Of a stretch of DNA of 64,000 nt, positions 11,690 through 21,200 are shown piece by piece. Under the pieces are notes generated by a model that was given only the letters and a program-made list of their open reading frames with translations, was not told where the DNA came from and made no database searches. How positions within the stretch are numbered: position 1 is the first letter of the stretch; the number at the start of each line of letters is the position of its first letter. The stretch lies in the NCBI RefSeq assembly GCF_019795155.1, contig NZ_JAILYN010000002.1:1-64000 (forward strand), given 5' to 3'. Source of the DNA: Marinobacterium arenosum. Its GTDB lineage: Bacteria > Pseudomonadota > Gammaproteobacteria > Pseudomonadales > Balneatricaceae. The position numbers and the translations under genes are program-made.

Positions 11690-11879
11690 CTTGATTCCCC
11701 GATTTGGCTTATCAGTTTCTTACGGCGGCCTCAGACGTCAATGCGGAACAAAGATCCTGCAGCCAAACGACCGCCACGGCCACCCCGGATACGCCGAGGC
11801 CTGCTTTACTGTTAACAACGGCACACGCCGCCCAACACCGGAGTCGCACCAGAATCGCCCGCCCTGCCCTGCTGCAGCG

Positions 11880-12146
11880 GTGATACCGATAACAATAAGA
11901 AGAGAGCCAACGCATGAGCACCCTCATATCACCCACCAGGCAAGTGCCCAGCGAGATATGCAGCCTGCTAACCTGCCAGACCGGCGGGTTGCATATCTCA
12001 CTGAACATTTAGCCGTTCAAATGTTTTTCCTGTCCGCGACAGTTAAGCAATCGGCCTGCTCTGTTGCTGTCCGGTGACCGGCCACGCCGGTCGCCGGGAC
12101 AGGAGTTTTAATTCAACCGCCGTAACTGAATCTAGAGAGAAACGAG
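11880..12146 (+). promoter_or_regulatory. Structured leader of gcvT with two long hairpins
   Basis: Hairpin 1: GAGATATGC (11953-11961) pairs with GCATATCTC (11991-11999), and inside it AACCTGCC (11970-11977) pairs with GGCGGGTT (11983-11990): 17 pairs with an 8-nt bulge. Hairpin 2: CCGGTGACCGGC (12071-12082) pairs with GCCGGTCGCCGG (12086-12097), 12 pairs with a 3-nt loop; TTTT follows 7 bases later, so it could be an attenuator. No match to the glycine riboswitch core was found. The gcvT ribosome site lies about 12 bases before the ATG in AGAGAGAAACGAG. Confidence 0.5.
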
Positions 12147-13265
12147 ATGTCAGAAAATCTGCTGAAAACCCCGCTGTTTGATCTGCATGTCGAGCTGGGC
12201 GCCAAAATGGTTCCCTTCGCCGGTTATGAGATGCCGGTGCAGTACCCGCTGGGCGTAAAGAAAGAGCACCTGCACACCCGTGAGCAGGCTGGCCTGTTCG
12301 ATGTTTCTCACATGGGCCAGGTCAAGCTGACCGGCGCCAACGCCGCCGCTGCGCTCGAGAAGCTGGTACCGGTCGACATCATCGACCTGCCGGTTGGCAA
12401 GCAGCGTTACGCGCTGTTCACCAACGACGAAGGCGGCATCATGGATGACCTGATGGTCACCAACTACGGCGACTATATCTATGTCGTGGTCAACGCAGCC
12501 TGCAAAGACCAGGATATCGCCCACATGCGTGCCAACCTGGGTGAAGGTGTGGAGCTGGAAGTGCTGGACGACCGTGCACTGGTTGCCGTCCAGGGCCCGA
12601 CAGCAGCTGCGGCGATCGCCCGTATCCAGCCGGCCGTCAACGACATGGTGTTCATGGATTCCCGCATCATGGAGATCGACGGTGTCGAGTGCTTCGTATC
12701 CCGTTCCGGCTATACCGGCGAAGACGGTTTTGAAATCTCCATTCCGGCCGCTGACGCTGATCGGCTGACCCGCCTGTTCCTGGCACAGCCGGAGATCGAA
12801 GCGATCGGCCTGGGTGCCCGCGACTCACTGCGCCTGGAATCCGGTCTGTGCCTGTACGGCCACGATATCGATACCACCACCACCCCGCTGGAAGGCAGCC
12901 TGATCTGGGCGATCTCAAAGAACCGTCGTGCCGACGGCGAGCGTGCCGGTGGCTTCCCGGGTGCCGACAAGATCTTCGATCAGATCGCCAACAAGAACTG
13001 GACCCGCAAGCGCATCGGCCTGATCGGCGAAGGCCGTGCACCGGTTCGCGAAGGCACCAAGCTGTTCGACGCCAACGACAACGAGATCGGCGTGGTTACC
13101 TCCGGCACCTACGGCCCGACCGTAGAGGCACCGGTGGCGATGGGTTACGTGGCAACCGAGTTCAGCGCGCTGGACACCCAGGTGTTCGCCGACGTCCGTG
13201 GCAAGAAGCTGCCGATGACCGTTGCCCGCATGCCGTTCATCGAACAGCGCTACTACCGCGGTTAA
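12147..13265 (+). CDS. gcvT: Glycine cleavage system aminomethyltransferase, T protein
   Basis: 372 residues (E. coli 364). It transfers the one-carbon unit from aminomethyl-H protein to tetrahydrofolate and releases ammonia. The start MSENLLKTPLFDLHVELGAK, GLFDVSHMGQ, the SRSGYTGEDGFEI block and GLGARDSLRLESGLCLYGHD are typical. Separated from gcvH and gcvP, which run on the opposite strand; the shared palindrome upstream of both transcripts probably keeps them coordinated. Followed about 240 bases later by lipA on the same strand. Confidence 0.97.
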   Translation: MSENLLKTPLFDLHVELGAKMVPFAGYEMPVQYPLGVKKEHLHTREQAGLFDVSHMGQVKLTGANAAAALEKLVPVDIIDLPVGKQRYALFTNDEGGIMDDLMVTNYGDYIYVVVNAACKDQDIAHMRANLGEGVELEVLDDRALVAVQGPTAAAAIARIQPAVNDMVFMDSRIMEIDGVECFVSRSGYTGEDGFEISIPAADADRLTRLFLAQPEIEAIGLGARDSLRLESGLCLYGHDIDTTTTPLEGSLIWAISKNRRADGERAGGFPGADKIFDQIANKNWTRKRIGLIGEGRAPVREGTKLFDANDNEIGVVTSGTYGPTVEAPVAMGYVATEFSALDTQVFADVRGKKLPMTVARMPFIEQRYYRG

Positions 13266-13311
13266 TTGCTTACCGAAGCGTAACCGGCACGGTGAATACC
13301 ATGCCGGAGCC

Positions 13312-13335
13312 AGCCCGGCGCTGCGACGCCGGGCT
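13312..13335 (+). terminator. Hairpin after gcvT (possible terminator)
   Basis: AGCCCGGCG and CGCCGGGCT form a 9-bp perfect stem with a 6-nt loop about 47 bases past the gcvT stop. A second stem (CCGGCACGG/CCATGCCGG, one mismatch) lies just before it. No T run follows, so termination may be partial or Rho-aided. Confidence 0.45.
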
Positions 13336-13504
13336 ATCAAACAGGCAGTTAATTAGGTACTGGTTGTGAGCCCGCTGCTGCGATGCCGTAACAGCCCGCT
13401 CTGAGGGCGACCCGCAGCGAACACCGCTACTGAACTGAGTCGCTACCTAAGTTAACCGCCTGTTTACCCATTGAATTTTCGATCCACTCCTGTTGGAGGT
13501 TCCT

Positions 13505-14476
13505 ATGGACCTGATCCCGTTACGAGAACTGAAAGGCGAATCCAAGATGGCGAAACTGCGCCATAAGCCGGACCCTAACCGTCCCCGTCTGCGCAAACCG
13601 GAGTGGATCCGCATCGACGCCCACAGCAACGCCAAAAACGTCAGCAAGGTGAAACAGCAGCTGCGTGGCGCCAAGCTGCACACCGTCTGCGAGGAAGCCT
13701 CCTGCCCCAACCTGGCGGAGTGTTTCAGCAAGAAAACCGCCACATTTATGGTCATGGGTGCAATCTGTACCCGTCGCTGTCCGTTCTGCGACGTCGCTCA
13801 CGGCCGGCCGATGGCGCTTGACCCGGAAGAACCGCGTCACGTGGCAGAAACCATCCAGCAGCTCGGCCTGCGCTACGTGGTGATCACCTCGGTAGATCGC
13901 GACGACCTGCGCGATGGTGGCGCGGCGCATTTCTCGGCCTGCGTACGCGAAGCCCGGGCGCTGAACGACAATCTGAAAGTGGAGATCCTGGTACCGGATT
14001 TCCGCGGCAAGATGGACGCGGCGCTCGACGCGCTGTCGACCGACCTGCCTGACGTACTGAACCATAACCTGGAAACGGTGCCTAGCCTGTATGACCGGGT
14101 CCGCCCGGGTGCCGATTACCACTGGTCGCTGAACCTGCTGTACCAGTACAAGCGCCTGCATCCGCAGGTGACCACCAAATCTGGCCTGATGGTCGGCCTG
14201 GGCGAAACAAAAGACGAGATGCTCAAGGTCATGAAAGACCTGCGCGCCAATGGCGTGGATATGCTGACCATCGGCCAGTACCTGCAACCGAGCAAGCACC
14301 ATCTGGCGGTTGAAGAGTACGTGACGCCGGAGCAGTTCAAAGAGTATGAAGTGCTCGGTTATGAACTGGGCTTCGAAAACGTCGCCAGTGGCCCGATGGT
14401 ACGCTCCTCTTACCACGCAGACCTGCAGGCCAGCGGCATGGACATGGTTGGCCAGTTCGAACCGGAGGCGAAATGA
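13505..14476 (+). CDS. lipA: Lipoyl synthase (radical SAM)
   Basis: 323 residues from ATG 13505, which has TTGGAGG 5 bases upstream. It inserts two sulfurs into octanoyl-lysine on H protein and 2-oxoacid dehydrogenase E2 subunits. Both iron-sulfur motifs are intact: the auxiliary cluster C-x4-C-x5-C in [12 protein letters not shown], and the radical [11 protein letters not shown]. The C-terminal SSYHAD serine that ligates the auxiliary cluster is also present. No lipB is next to it, unlike the enterobacterial arrangement. Its place after gcvT fits a role in lipoylating GcvH; the genome may hold another copy (inference). Confidence 0.96.
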   Translation: MDLIPLRELKGESKMAKLRHKPDPNRPRLRKPEWIRIDAHSNAKNVSKVKQQLRGAKLHTVCEEASCPNLAECFSKKTATFMVMGAICTRRCPFCDVAHGRPMALDPEEPRHVAETIQQLGLRYVVITSVDRDDLRDGGAAHFSACVREARALNDNLKVEILVPDFRGKMDAALDALSTDLPDVLNHNLETVPSLYDRVRPGADYHWSLNLLYQYKRLHPQVTTKSGLMVGLGETKDEMLKVMKDLRANGVDMLTIGQYLQPSKHHLAVEEYVTPEQFKEYEVLGYELGFENVASGPMVRSSYHADLQASGMDMVGQFEPEAK

Positions 14477-14477
14477 G

Positions 14478-15101
14478 ATGACCGGTCCGATTGAACTACA
14501 AGCGGGCCAGACCGCTGAGCTGCCGATGATCGCCAGCCCGCTGGCCCACCTGAACATCAATGTTCAGTTCGACAGCCGTTACGCCGTCAGCGGACTGATG
14601 GTGCGCGAGCAACCGTTTATCGGCGAACTGAAGCTGGACACCGACCCCGACAACCTGGCGCTGCTGATTGCGGTCGGCGAGGTGATGGGCGTGCAACAAC
14701 CACTGACGGTAACCCGCCTCAGCTGCATCGGTTCGCTGGCGATCCTCTGGCTGGATGCCCATCACTGGCTGGTACTGCCGACACCGGGCCGCAATCTGAC
14801 GGTACAGGAGGCGCTGGAGGAAACCTTTGGCGACGACCTGCAGATCGACCAGCAGGACGGCCAGCAGAGACTGCGACTTAGCGAAGCGGCGATCCGCTAC
14901 CTGCTGGAGAGCCAGAACACCCGCGAAGAACACCGCGACGGCGTGGCAAGACGTAGCGCCGCACATCATCAACTGAAGGAACAGGGCGTGCAGCTGCTGC
15001 CGCTGAGTGACAGCCATGACATCCTGGTGCGCCAGAGCTGTGCCGACCAGCTCTGCCAGTGGCTGAGCCGCAAGGAACTCAAACTCGCCGCCAACGGCTG
15101 A
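14478..15101 (+). CDS. SoxG/GcvT-like protein, divergent
   Basis: 207 residues from ATG 14478, two bases after the lipA stop, with GGAGG at the end of lipA as ribosome site, so translation is coupled. The layout resembles sarcosine oxidase gamma subunits (SoxG), which have a GcvT-like fold. Shared parts are an N-terminal region ending in SPLAHLN, a middle LAILWLDAHHWLVLPTPGR resembling the WLGPDEWLV block, a QQRLRLSEAAIRYLLE segment, and a C-terminal VRQSCADQLCQWLSR. No soxBDA genes are present, so it is not part of a visible sarcosine oxidase. In this setting it may help one-carbon transfer or H-protein lipoylation; that is a guess. Confidence 0.55.
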   Translation: MTGPIELQAGQTAELPMIASPLAHLNINVQFDSRYAVSGLMVREQPFIGELKLDTDPDNLALLIAVGEVMGVQQPLTVTRLSCIGSLAILWLDAHHWLVLPTPGRNLTVQEALEETFGDDLQIDQQDGQQRLRLSEAAIRYLLESQNTREEHRDGVARRSAAHHQLKEQGVQLLPLSDSHDILVRQSCADQLCQWLSRKELKLAANG

Positions 15102-15163
15102 ATCCCGTAGTAACGGGCCGCCCCCTGCACGGACTGGTGGCCCGCTGAAGGACCCAGAGGACT

Positions 15164-16087
15164 ATGTCGATCTATACCCCCGTCGAGCGGCCGGAGCTCG
15201 AAGCCTACCTGACTCACTACCAGGTCGGCACCTTGCAGGATTTCCGCGGCATCGAAGCCGGCGTCGAAAACACCAACTATTTTGTCACCACCAGCGCTGG
15301 CGAATTCGTACTGACGCTGGTCGAGTCGGTCAGCGCCGACAAACTGCCGTTCATTCTCGGTTTCGTCGACCACCTGGCCAGCAGCGGATTGGCCTGCGCC
15401 CAACCGATCCATCTTAATGACAGCGCCCTGTTCGGCCAACTCAACAACCGCCCGGCGGTACTGATGAACCGGCTCAGCGGTGCCCCGCTCGATACGCCAA
15501 CGTTTAACCAATGCAGCACCATCGGCGCCACCCTGGCCCGCAGCCATCAACTGGCCGGCGAACTGCCGGTCGATCAGTACGTGCATCTGCACCAGTGGTG
15601 TACCGAAACCGCCGCCCCGATCCTGCCCTTGCTGGATGATGCCGATAAAGATCTGCTGCAACACGCATTGATGGATGCCGGCCAGATTCCCTGGACCAAC
15701 CTGCCGCAGGGACCGATCCATGGCGACCTGTTCCCCGACAACGCGCTGTTCGACGGCGAGCGGCTGAGCGGACTGATCGATTTCTACCACAGCTGCTCGG
15801 CACCCTTTCTATACGATCTCGCGGTTACCCTGAATGCCTGGTGCTACGACGAGGTCAGCGGCCAGTACGATCAGACCAAGGCGGACGCGCTGCTCACCCG
15901 CTATCAGGCCCGCCGGTCGCTGAGCGACGAGGAACAGCAGTGGCTGCCGGCGATGCAGCAGGTCGCCGCGCTGCGTTTCTGGCTATCGCGCCTGCGCGAC
16001 AAGCTGTTCCCGAAGGATGGCGCACTGGTCACCGTCAAGGACCCGGCCGGCAAACGGGGTCTGTTAAATCTGTTGCGCAACGCGTAG
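15164..16087 (+). CDS. thrB: Homoserine kinase, type II (aminoglycoside phosphotransferase fold)
   Basis: 307 residues, close to the Pseudomonas-type ThrB. It starts MSIYTPVERPELEAYL and has GVENTNYFVTT, the catalytic loop IHGDLFPDNALFDG (about residues 186-199) and the metal-binding IDFYHSC. It phosphorylates homoserine on the way to threonine; it is unrelated to the GHMP-type ThrB of E. coli. Threonine can feed glycine, but no thr operon partner is beside it. A small CCCGT-agta-ACGGG hairpin lies in the gap before the gene. Confidence 0.93.
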   Translation: MSIYTPVERPELEAYLTHYQVGTLQDFRGIEAGVENTNYFVTTSAGEFVLTLVESVSADKLPFILGFVDHLASSGLACAQPIHLNDSALFGQLNNRPAVLMNRLSGAPLDTPTFNQCSTIGATLARSHQLAGELPVDQYVHLHQWCTETAAPILPLLDDADKDLLQHALMDAGQIPWTNLPQGPIHGDLFPDNALFDGERLSGLIDFYHSCSAPFLYDLAVTLNAWCYDEVSGQYDQTKADALLTRYQARRSLSDEEQQWLPAMQQVAALRFWLSRLRDKLFPKDGALVTVKDPAGKRGLLNLLRNA

Positions 16088-16239
16088 TAAACGCACTGAT
16101 TAATGTTGGCGCCCCGGGTGGCGCCCGACAGCCAGCGCAACACACTGCGAATCATACAGGGTTGGCTCCGGCGGGCAGAACCAGCCGACCAGCAGCCCGC
16201 AGGGTTCCATTGCGGGTAAACCAGCGGAGGCGGGGCCGC

Positions 16240-17190
16240 TCATAGCGGCTGTAACTCGCGCTGCGCCACCACCTCCGCATGATAAGCACGAGGCGTCAGG
16301 CCAAAGTGGCGCTTGAACGCCCGGTTAAAACTGCTTTGACTCCTGAAGCCACAGTCTTCAGCCAGTTGCGCCAGTTTCAGCGGCGGCTGCGCATGGCTCA
16401 GCTGCACGGCCGCCGCTTCCAGTCGTACGGTGCGCAGATAATCGCTGAAGCTGGTACCGTGGCGCGCCAGAATTCGTTGCACGTAACGTCGGCTCAGGTG
16501 CAGCTGTATGGCGAGCCGGGTCAGCGAGAATTCGGCATTACCGTATTCAGCATTGATCAGATCGAAAATACGGCCTCGGTGGACCGCCGTCATGTCGCAG
16601 CCATTGTTCTCGGCGCCGTTCAGCACGGTGATCAGCTCCAGGTTCAGCAAGCTGACAATCTGCTCGCTAAACAACTGCCCCTGCCGTTCACCAATACACT
16701 GTCCCAATGCCAGGCTGTCACTGCAGTAGCGCCAGAGCATCTGTACCACCGGCGACGCGGGGTTCAGTGCCAGTGGACAGGTCCGTTGAAGCGCAGGCAG
16801 CTTTTGCTGCAGATCGGCGGTGGGAATACTGATCGTCAAAACCTCCTGCCCGACCAGCACAGCGTCAACGCCTGCGCGATAGAGGAACGGTTCGCCCGGC
16901 TGGAAACATCTTTGAATGTTGCCAACCCGGAGCCTGGCCGCTTTACTCGGAAAGACCAGCATGTAGCCGCTGTCATCGATACCCGCAGCGCCGCTGCCGG
17001 CACACTGTGACTGATGCGCGGCGCAGAGAGGCTGCGCTAACCAGATATTGCCCAGCCGCAATCTGGCGCAACCTTGCGGATCATCTGATTCAGGCACGAG
17101 ATCCGAACCGGATACCGCCCTTGCTTCCCTCGCGTCACTCTGGAACCTCGCCCCCGCGATTAGAGAATTGGCCTTATCCTTAATCCACAC
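16240..17190 (-). CDS. AraC-family transcriptional regulator
   Basis: 316 residues from a GTG at 17190 that has AGGAGG five bases upstream. The C-terminal 100 residues carry the double helix-turn-helix (FSLTRLAIQLHLSRRYVQRIL, then LAQLAEDCGFRSQSSFNRAF, ending FGLTPRAYH). The N-terminal part looks like the AraC_binding_2 (DUF/cupin-like) domain of XylS/FeaR-type regulators. Its inducer is unknown. It is convergent with thrB. About 140 bases upstream lies a tandem element shared with the next regulator gene and the giant exoprotein gene, so these may form one regulatory cascade. Confidence 0.88.
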   Translation of the reverse strand: MWIKDKANSLIAGARFQSDAREARAVSGSDLVPESDDPQGCARLRLGNIWLAQPLCAAHQSQCAGSGAAGIDDSGYMLVFPSKAARLRVGNIQRCFQPGEPFLYRAGVDAVLVGQEVLTISIPTADLQQKLPALQRTCPLALNPASPVVQMLWRYCSDSLALGQCIGERQGQLFSEQIVSLLNLELITVLNGAENNGCDMTAVHRGRIFDLINAEYGNAEFSLTRLAIQLHLSRRYVQRILARHGTSFSDYLRTVRLEAAAVQLSHAQPPLKLAQLAEDCGFRSQSSFNRAFKRHFGLTPRAYHAEVVAQRELQPL

Positions 17191-17330
17191 AGCTGCCTCC
17201 TATACAGCGCTGATCAACCTCACTGAACGGCAGCTATACACTGCGGCTGATGAAGTCGGTTAGGGCCAGCGATCCAACGATCGCCGGACCACTCAGATAC
17301 CCTATTAAGACCGATTCTAGCCGGTGCGGA

Positions 17331-17370
17331 TTTTGGCAAATCAAATAATAGTTTTGGCAAATCAAATAAG
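17331..17370 (-). promoter_or_regulatory. Tandem 21-bp element upstream of the AraC gene
   Basis: TTTTGGCAAATCAAATAA occurs twice, at 17331 and 17352, exactly 21 bp apart (two helical turns). Related pairs with the same 21-bp step and the same direction occur at 18147/18168 and 24399/24420. The rest of the 17191-17517 gap holds no gene. Confidence 0.7.
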
Positions 17371-17517
17371 CGGGAAAAATGTCTGACGGATCAACAGCCA
17401 AAGCAGACGCTGGGCGCTCTCTAGTTCCATGTAGCCCGCCATGCGGCACTACTCACCCATACCTGCCCTGGCGGGATTCACGGCAGAACTTACATCCAGG
17501 TTAAGAAACCAGGCAGG

Positions 17518-18021
17518 CTATACATGAGGATTTACGCTAAGCCATAGCCGATCGGCTCGGCGCAGTGTGCGCTCAGATAGTTTATCTGCATGGCCATGCT
17601 CACTCTCGCTGCCATCAGGTTCGGGCACGACATAAGCCACTGTATTTTCGTGTATCTGGGCATAGTCAAAAGCGCTCTGTTGGCTCCAGCACTGCCCGGA
17701 CGGCTGTGCATAGGAAGGCAGACAACCGCGTCGTTCAACCTCATTCCACATCGGCGGACAATATCGGTTCGGCGAAAAAGCCTCACGCTTCGGTGCCATC
17801 AGCTCCGTTGGCGGTAGCGAAAAGAATTCCGCCAGGTCCCGCGCGGTACGATAGGTCACGGGCTTCCCCGTTTCGGCTCGCTTGAGGGTCGCCAGCGAAA
17901 CCTTCAGGCGTTTTTTCTCGCACTCGTAGGAGAGAGCTTCCTGACTATAGCCGAGCTGCTTGCGGCGGGCCTTCAATTTGCGGGTATCAAGCACAACCTT
18001 TCCATCCATGGTGGCATCCAT
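17518..18021 (-). CDS. Small helix-turn-helix (XRE-type) regulator
   Basis: 167 residues from ATG 18021 (MDATMDGKVVLDTRKLKARR), chosen for AAGGAG ten bases upstream; the frame extends further but without a ribosome site. Residues about 12-70 are an XRE-type HTH: LKARRKQLGYSQEALSYECE, then SLATLKRAETGKPVTYRTARDL. This pattern is like the HTH found in TPR or ATPase-linked regulators. The C-terminal hundred residues (YCPPMWNEVERRG...) are not recognised. It shares the tandem element upstream (18147-18188) with the AraC gene and the exoprotein gene, so it may bind it. Confidence 0.7.
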   Translation of the reverse strand: MDATMDGKVVLDTRKLKARRKQLGYSQEALSYECEKKRLKVSLATLKRAETGKPVTYRTARDLAEFFSLPPTELMAPKREAFSPNRYCPPMWNEVERRGCLPSYAQPSGQCWSQQSAFDYAQIHENTVAYVVPEPDGSESEHGHADKLSERTLRRADRLWLSVNPHV

Positions 18022-18146
18022 CCTGATAATGCTCCTTATGCTGTCAAAAGCCGAACGGCCAATCTGACACAAGCTGCCCCAGCACCCTCCTGAAGCGATG
18101 GGCACAGCGAGTAACTGACAAGGATAGCCGAGCTAATTCTGAAAAG

Positions 18147-18188
18147 TTTTGGCTAAGCGAATAAAAGTTTTGCCGGATCAAATAGTGG
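18147..18188 (-). promoter_or_regulatory. Tandem 21-bp element upstream of the small HTH gene
   Basis: TTTTGGCTAAGCGAATAA (18147) and TTTTGCCGGATCAAATAG (18168) are 21 bp apart and match the element at 17331. A weaker third step starts at 18189 (TTGGGCCAAAAG). About 126 bases before the HTH start codon. Confidence 0.6.
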
Positions 18189-18203
18189 TTGGGCCAAAAG
18201 AAA

Positions 18204-18235
18204 AATGCCGGGCAAGTTCACACCTGCCCGGCATT
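18204..18235 (-). terminator. Terminator of the giant exoprotein gene
   Basis: AATGCCGGGCA and TGCCCGGCATT make an 11-bp perfect stem with a 10-nt loop. On the minus strand it is followed by TTTTTCTTTT. It lies about 35 bases past the exoprotein stop and just upstream of the HTH gene's tandem element. Confidence 0.85.
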
Positions 18236-18271
18236 GTTTTTCACGTTAGCCGTTGACGGTTCAGCAATTCA

Positions 18272-21200
18272 CTACATGCTGAAATCCCACTGCTCGCCCT
18301 GCAGGTACTGGCCGCTCAATTCCACCGACGTTACAAAAGCGCCGGCGATCTGCTCGATGGTGGAACCGTTGGTCAGTTCGCCCAGCCAGAACGCCTTGCC
18401 CTCCGTGTCCGATTCACGGCCCAGCACCGCCAGGTAGAGCTGCTCGAGCTGGTCGTCGCTGCTCAGGCTATCGAAGTCGACACCGCTGCTTGCCTGGTAC
18501 TCAGACGAGCGCAGGAACTCCAGTGCGATACCGCCCAGCGGCAGCCCGGTGGCGCTGTCCTGGGTCCACCACTGGAAGCCGCCGAGGTCCGCCTGGCGAC
18601 CGAGCACCTGGCTGTACAGCGTGGCGACCGCCTGCAGTTCGCTGCCGTAGACCGGGTTGAAGCTGCCATCGGCGAAGGTCAGTTGCTCGATATTGACCAG
18701 GGTGTCGCTGTCGCTGCTGTCGTCCTTGCGAGTGACCGTTACCACGCCGTTGACCTGCACCACCTCGTAATCGTCCATATTGCCGTCGTAGGTGGCGGTA
18801 TCGCTGTCGGCTCCGCCGTGCAGGGTATCGGCACCGTCGCCGCCGAACAGGGTGTCGTTGCCCGACTCGCCGAACAGCAGGTCGTCGCCACCTTCGGAGC
18901 CGACGGTATCGTCGCCGGCGCCGCCGTAGAGCTGATCATCATCGGCACCCAGCACGATATCCTGGCTGCCGGCGCCGGCGAACACCGTGTTCGAGCCGCT
19001 ACCGCCGCGGATGACCGTGCCCTCGCCCACCACCACGGCAAACTCGACGTCCTCCAGCTGCAGCAGGGTGCCGCTCGGCAGACTGCGGGTGTCGATCACC
19101 AGCGCCGCCTGACTGCTGTCGCTGCCGCTGCTGCCGGTGGTCTGGCTGTTGCCGCTGACCACGATCGGGCTGTCCGGGGCGGTACTGCCGCTGGTGGTCA
19201 GCGTCAGCTTGTTGACCCAAAGATTACCCTCCTGCAGGGTCTCCAGGAAGCGCTGACCGCCCTGCAGCATATCGCCCTTGTCGGCCGCTTCGCTGCTGTC
19301 GTCGGCGGTTTCGTCGATATAGCGGATCAGGTCGGCAATACTGTCCTGGGCCGTTTTGGCCTGGTCATTGCCTTCGGCGGTAATGCCCACCCCGGTCGGG
19401 ATCGCCACCTTCAGCGCCGCATTGCCATCATCCTCCTGGCGCAGCGGAATGTCTGCCTTGTCGCCGTTGTCGGTGCCAGTATCCTCCTGGCGATCATTGG
19501 CCACCGGGTCGATGGTGACGGTACTGGAGGTGGTGCCGTCGGTATTGGTGGTGGTGTTTTTCTTGACCGTCACCCCGTCGACGGTGTCGTTGGTGGTGCT
19601 ACCGCCGCCGGTGTTTCCACCCCCGCTCGACGGCACATACCAGCTCAGCGTGGTGCTGGCGGCCTGACTGGTGCCACCCTGCTGATCTTCCAGTACGAAG
19701 CTGAAGGTCCGGGCGGTCTTGTCCGGCGCGCTGGTGTTGGTGTTTTCGTAGCTGATGTTCTGCAGCAGCGCGCCGACCGCCGCATCATCGGCGTTACCGT
19801 TGAAGGTAATCACCAGATTGCTGCCGGCGGCCCCACCACTGAAGCTGCCGATGGTGACATTGCCATAGGTGACATTGGTGCCATCAAGGCCAATCTGGCC
19901 CGCATCGGTGCCTTCGTCATTGATCGCCAGCACATCCTCGGCATCCACGCCGCCGTTGCTGATACTGACGGTCAGCGAGCCGCTATTATTGCCGGCGCCA
20001 TAGTTATAGCCGGTGCCGTCGGCGTCGGCGACTGCAGCATCAGCGCCCTTGTCCAGCAGCACCGCGCCACTGCCGGCCTTGTAGTTGCTGACCTTATCAC
20101 CGTTGAGGTTGCTGATAACCGACAGATCGTTGGTGGCAGTGATCCCCACCGTTACCGAACCGGAGGCTTCTTTAGCACCGCCACTGCCTTGATCAGCGCT
20201 ATTGCCGTCACTGAACCTGTAGTCGAGTTGCACACTCCCTGGCGGCATATCACTGCTGTTGCTGTAGGCGATCTGCTGCAAGGCGCTGTCCACTAATGCG
20301 GAGGTTGCAGACGCATTGAAGGTCAGCAGCAGGGTGCCGGCGCTGTTGGTGGTGACGGTGCCGACGGTGGTGCCGCCGACCGTCAGTGCCTCTCCCTCGG
20401 TGAGCGCGCCCAGGGTGCCGGAGGCGCTGAACTGGTCCTCAGTATTGGCGCCGCCGTTACGGGCGATGGTCAGGGTAGCGCCGTCATAACTGCCATCGCC
20501 AGAAGCGGCGGCATCCAGCTCCGCATCGGCCAGCGTGGCATTGGCATCCAGCACGATGGCGTTGCTATCTTCGGTAAAGGTCGGTGTGTTATCCAGACCG
20601 CTGAACACCGGTGCATCGTTTTCGGCGGTGATGCTGACCGAGACACTGCCGCTGGCCGCGGAGGTGCCGTCGGAGAAGCTGTAATCCAGTTGTACGCTGG
20701 CCTCGGGCGCATCATCGTTGTTGCTGTACTGGATGCGCTGCAACACCTCATCCACCAATGCCGAGGTGGCAGCTGTTTCGATGCTATTGAAGGTGATGGT
20801 CAGGGTACCGCCGCTATTGGTGAAGGTAGCGAAGGTTTGATTACCACTCTGCAGATTGCCGTCACTGATGGTGAAACCTGCACCATCGGTATCGAAGCCG
20901 AAGCTGTCATGGCTGTCTGCCCCGCCGTTACGGCTGAGGGTCAGGCTGGCACCGCTGTAATCACCGGCGCTGCTCTGAGCATCCATCTCCGTATCGCTGA
21001 CCGTGACATCGGTATCCAGTGTTACCGCTGCTGCCGCTGCCTCGGAATAGGTCGGCGTGCCATCTAGATCCGCCAGCACCGGAGTATTGTTGATAGTCAC
21101 CGTCATGGTTGCCGATGACGACGACAGGCTGCCATCCGATACGCTGTACGTTAAGGTCTGATCGCCGTTGCCATCCGGCGTCAGCGTTAGGTCGCCGTTG

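Noticed and set aside
11880-12146. Glycine riboswitch upstream of gcvT
   Set aside because: The GGAGAG, CCGAAGG and CTCTCAGG core elements were looked for here and upstream of sdaA and not found.
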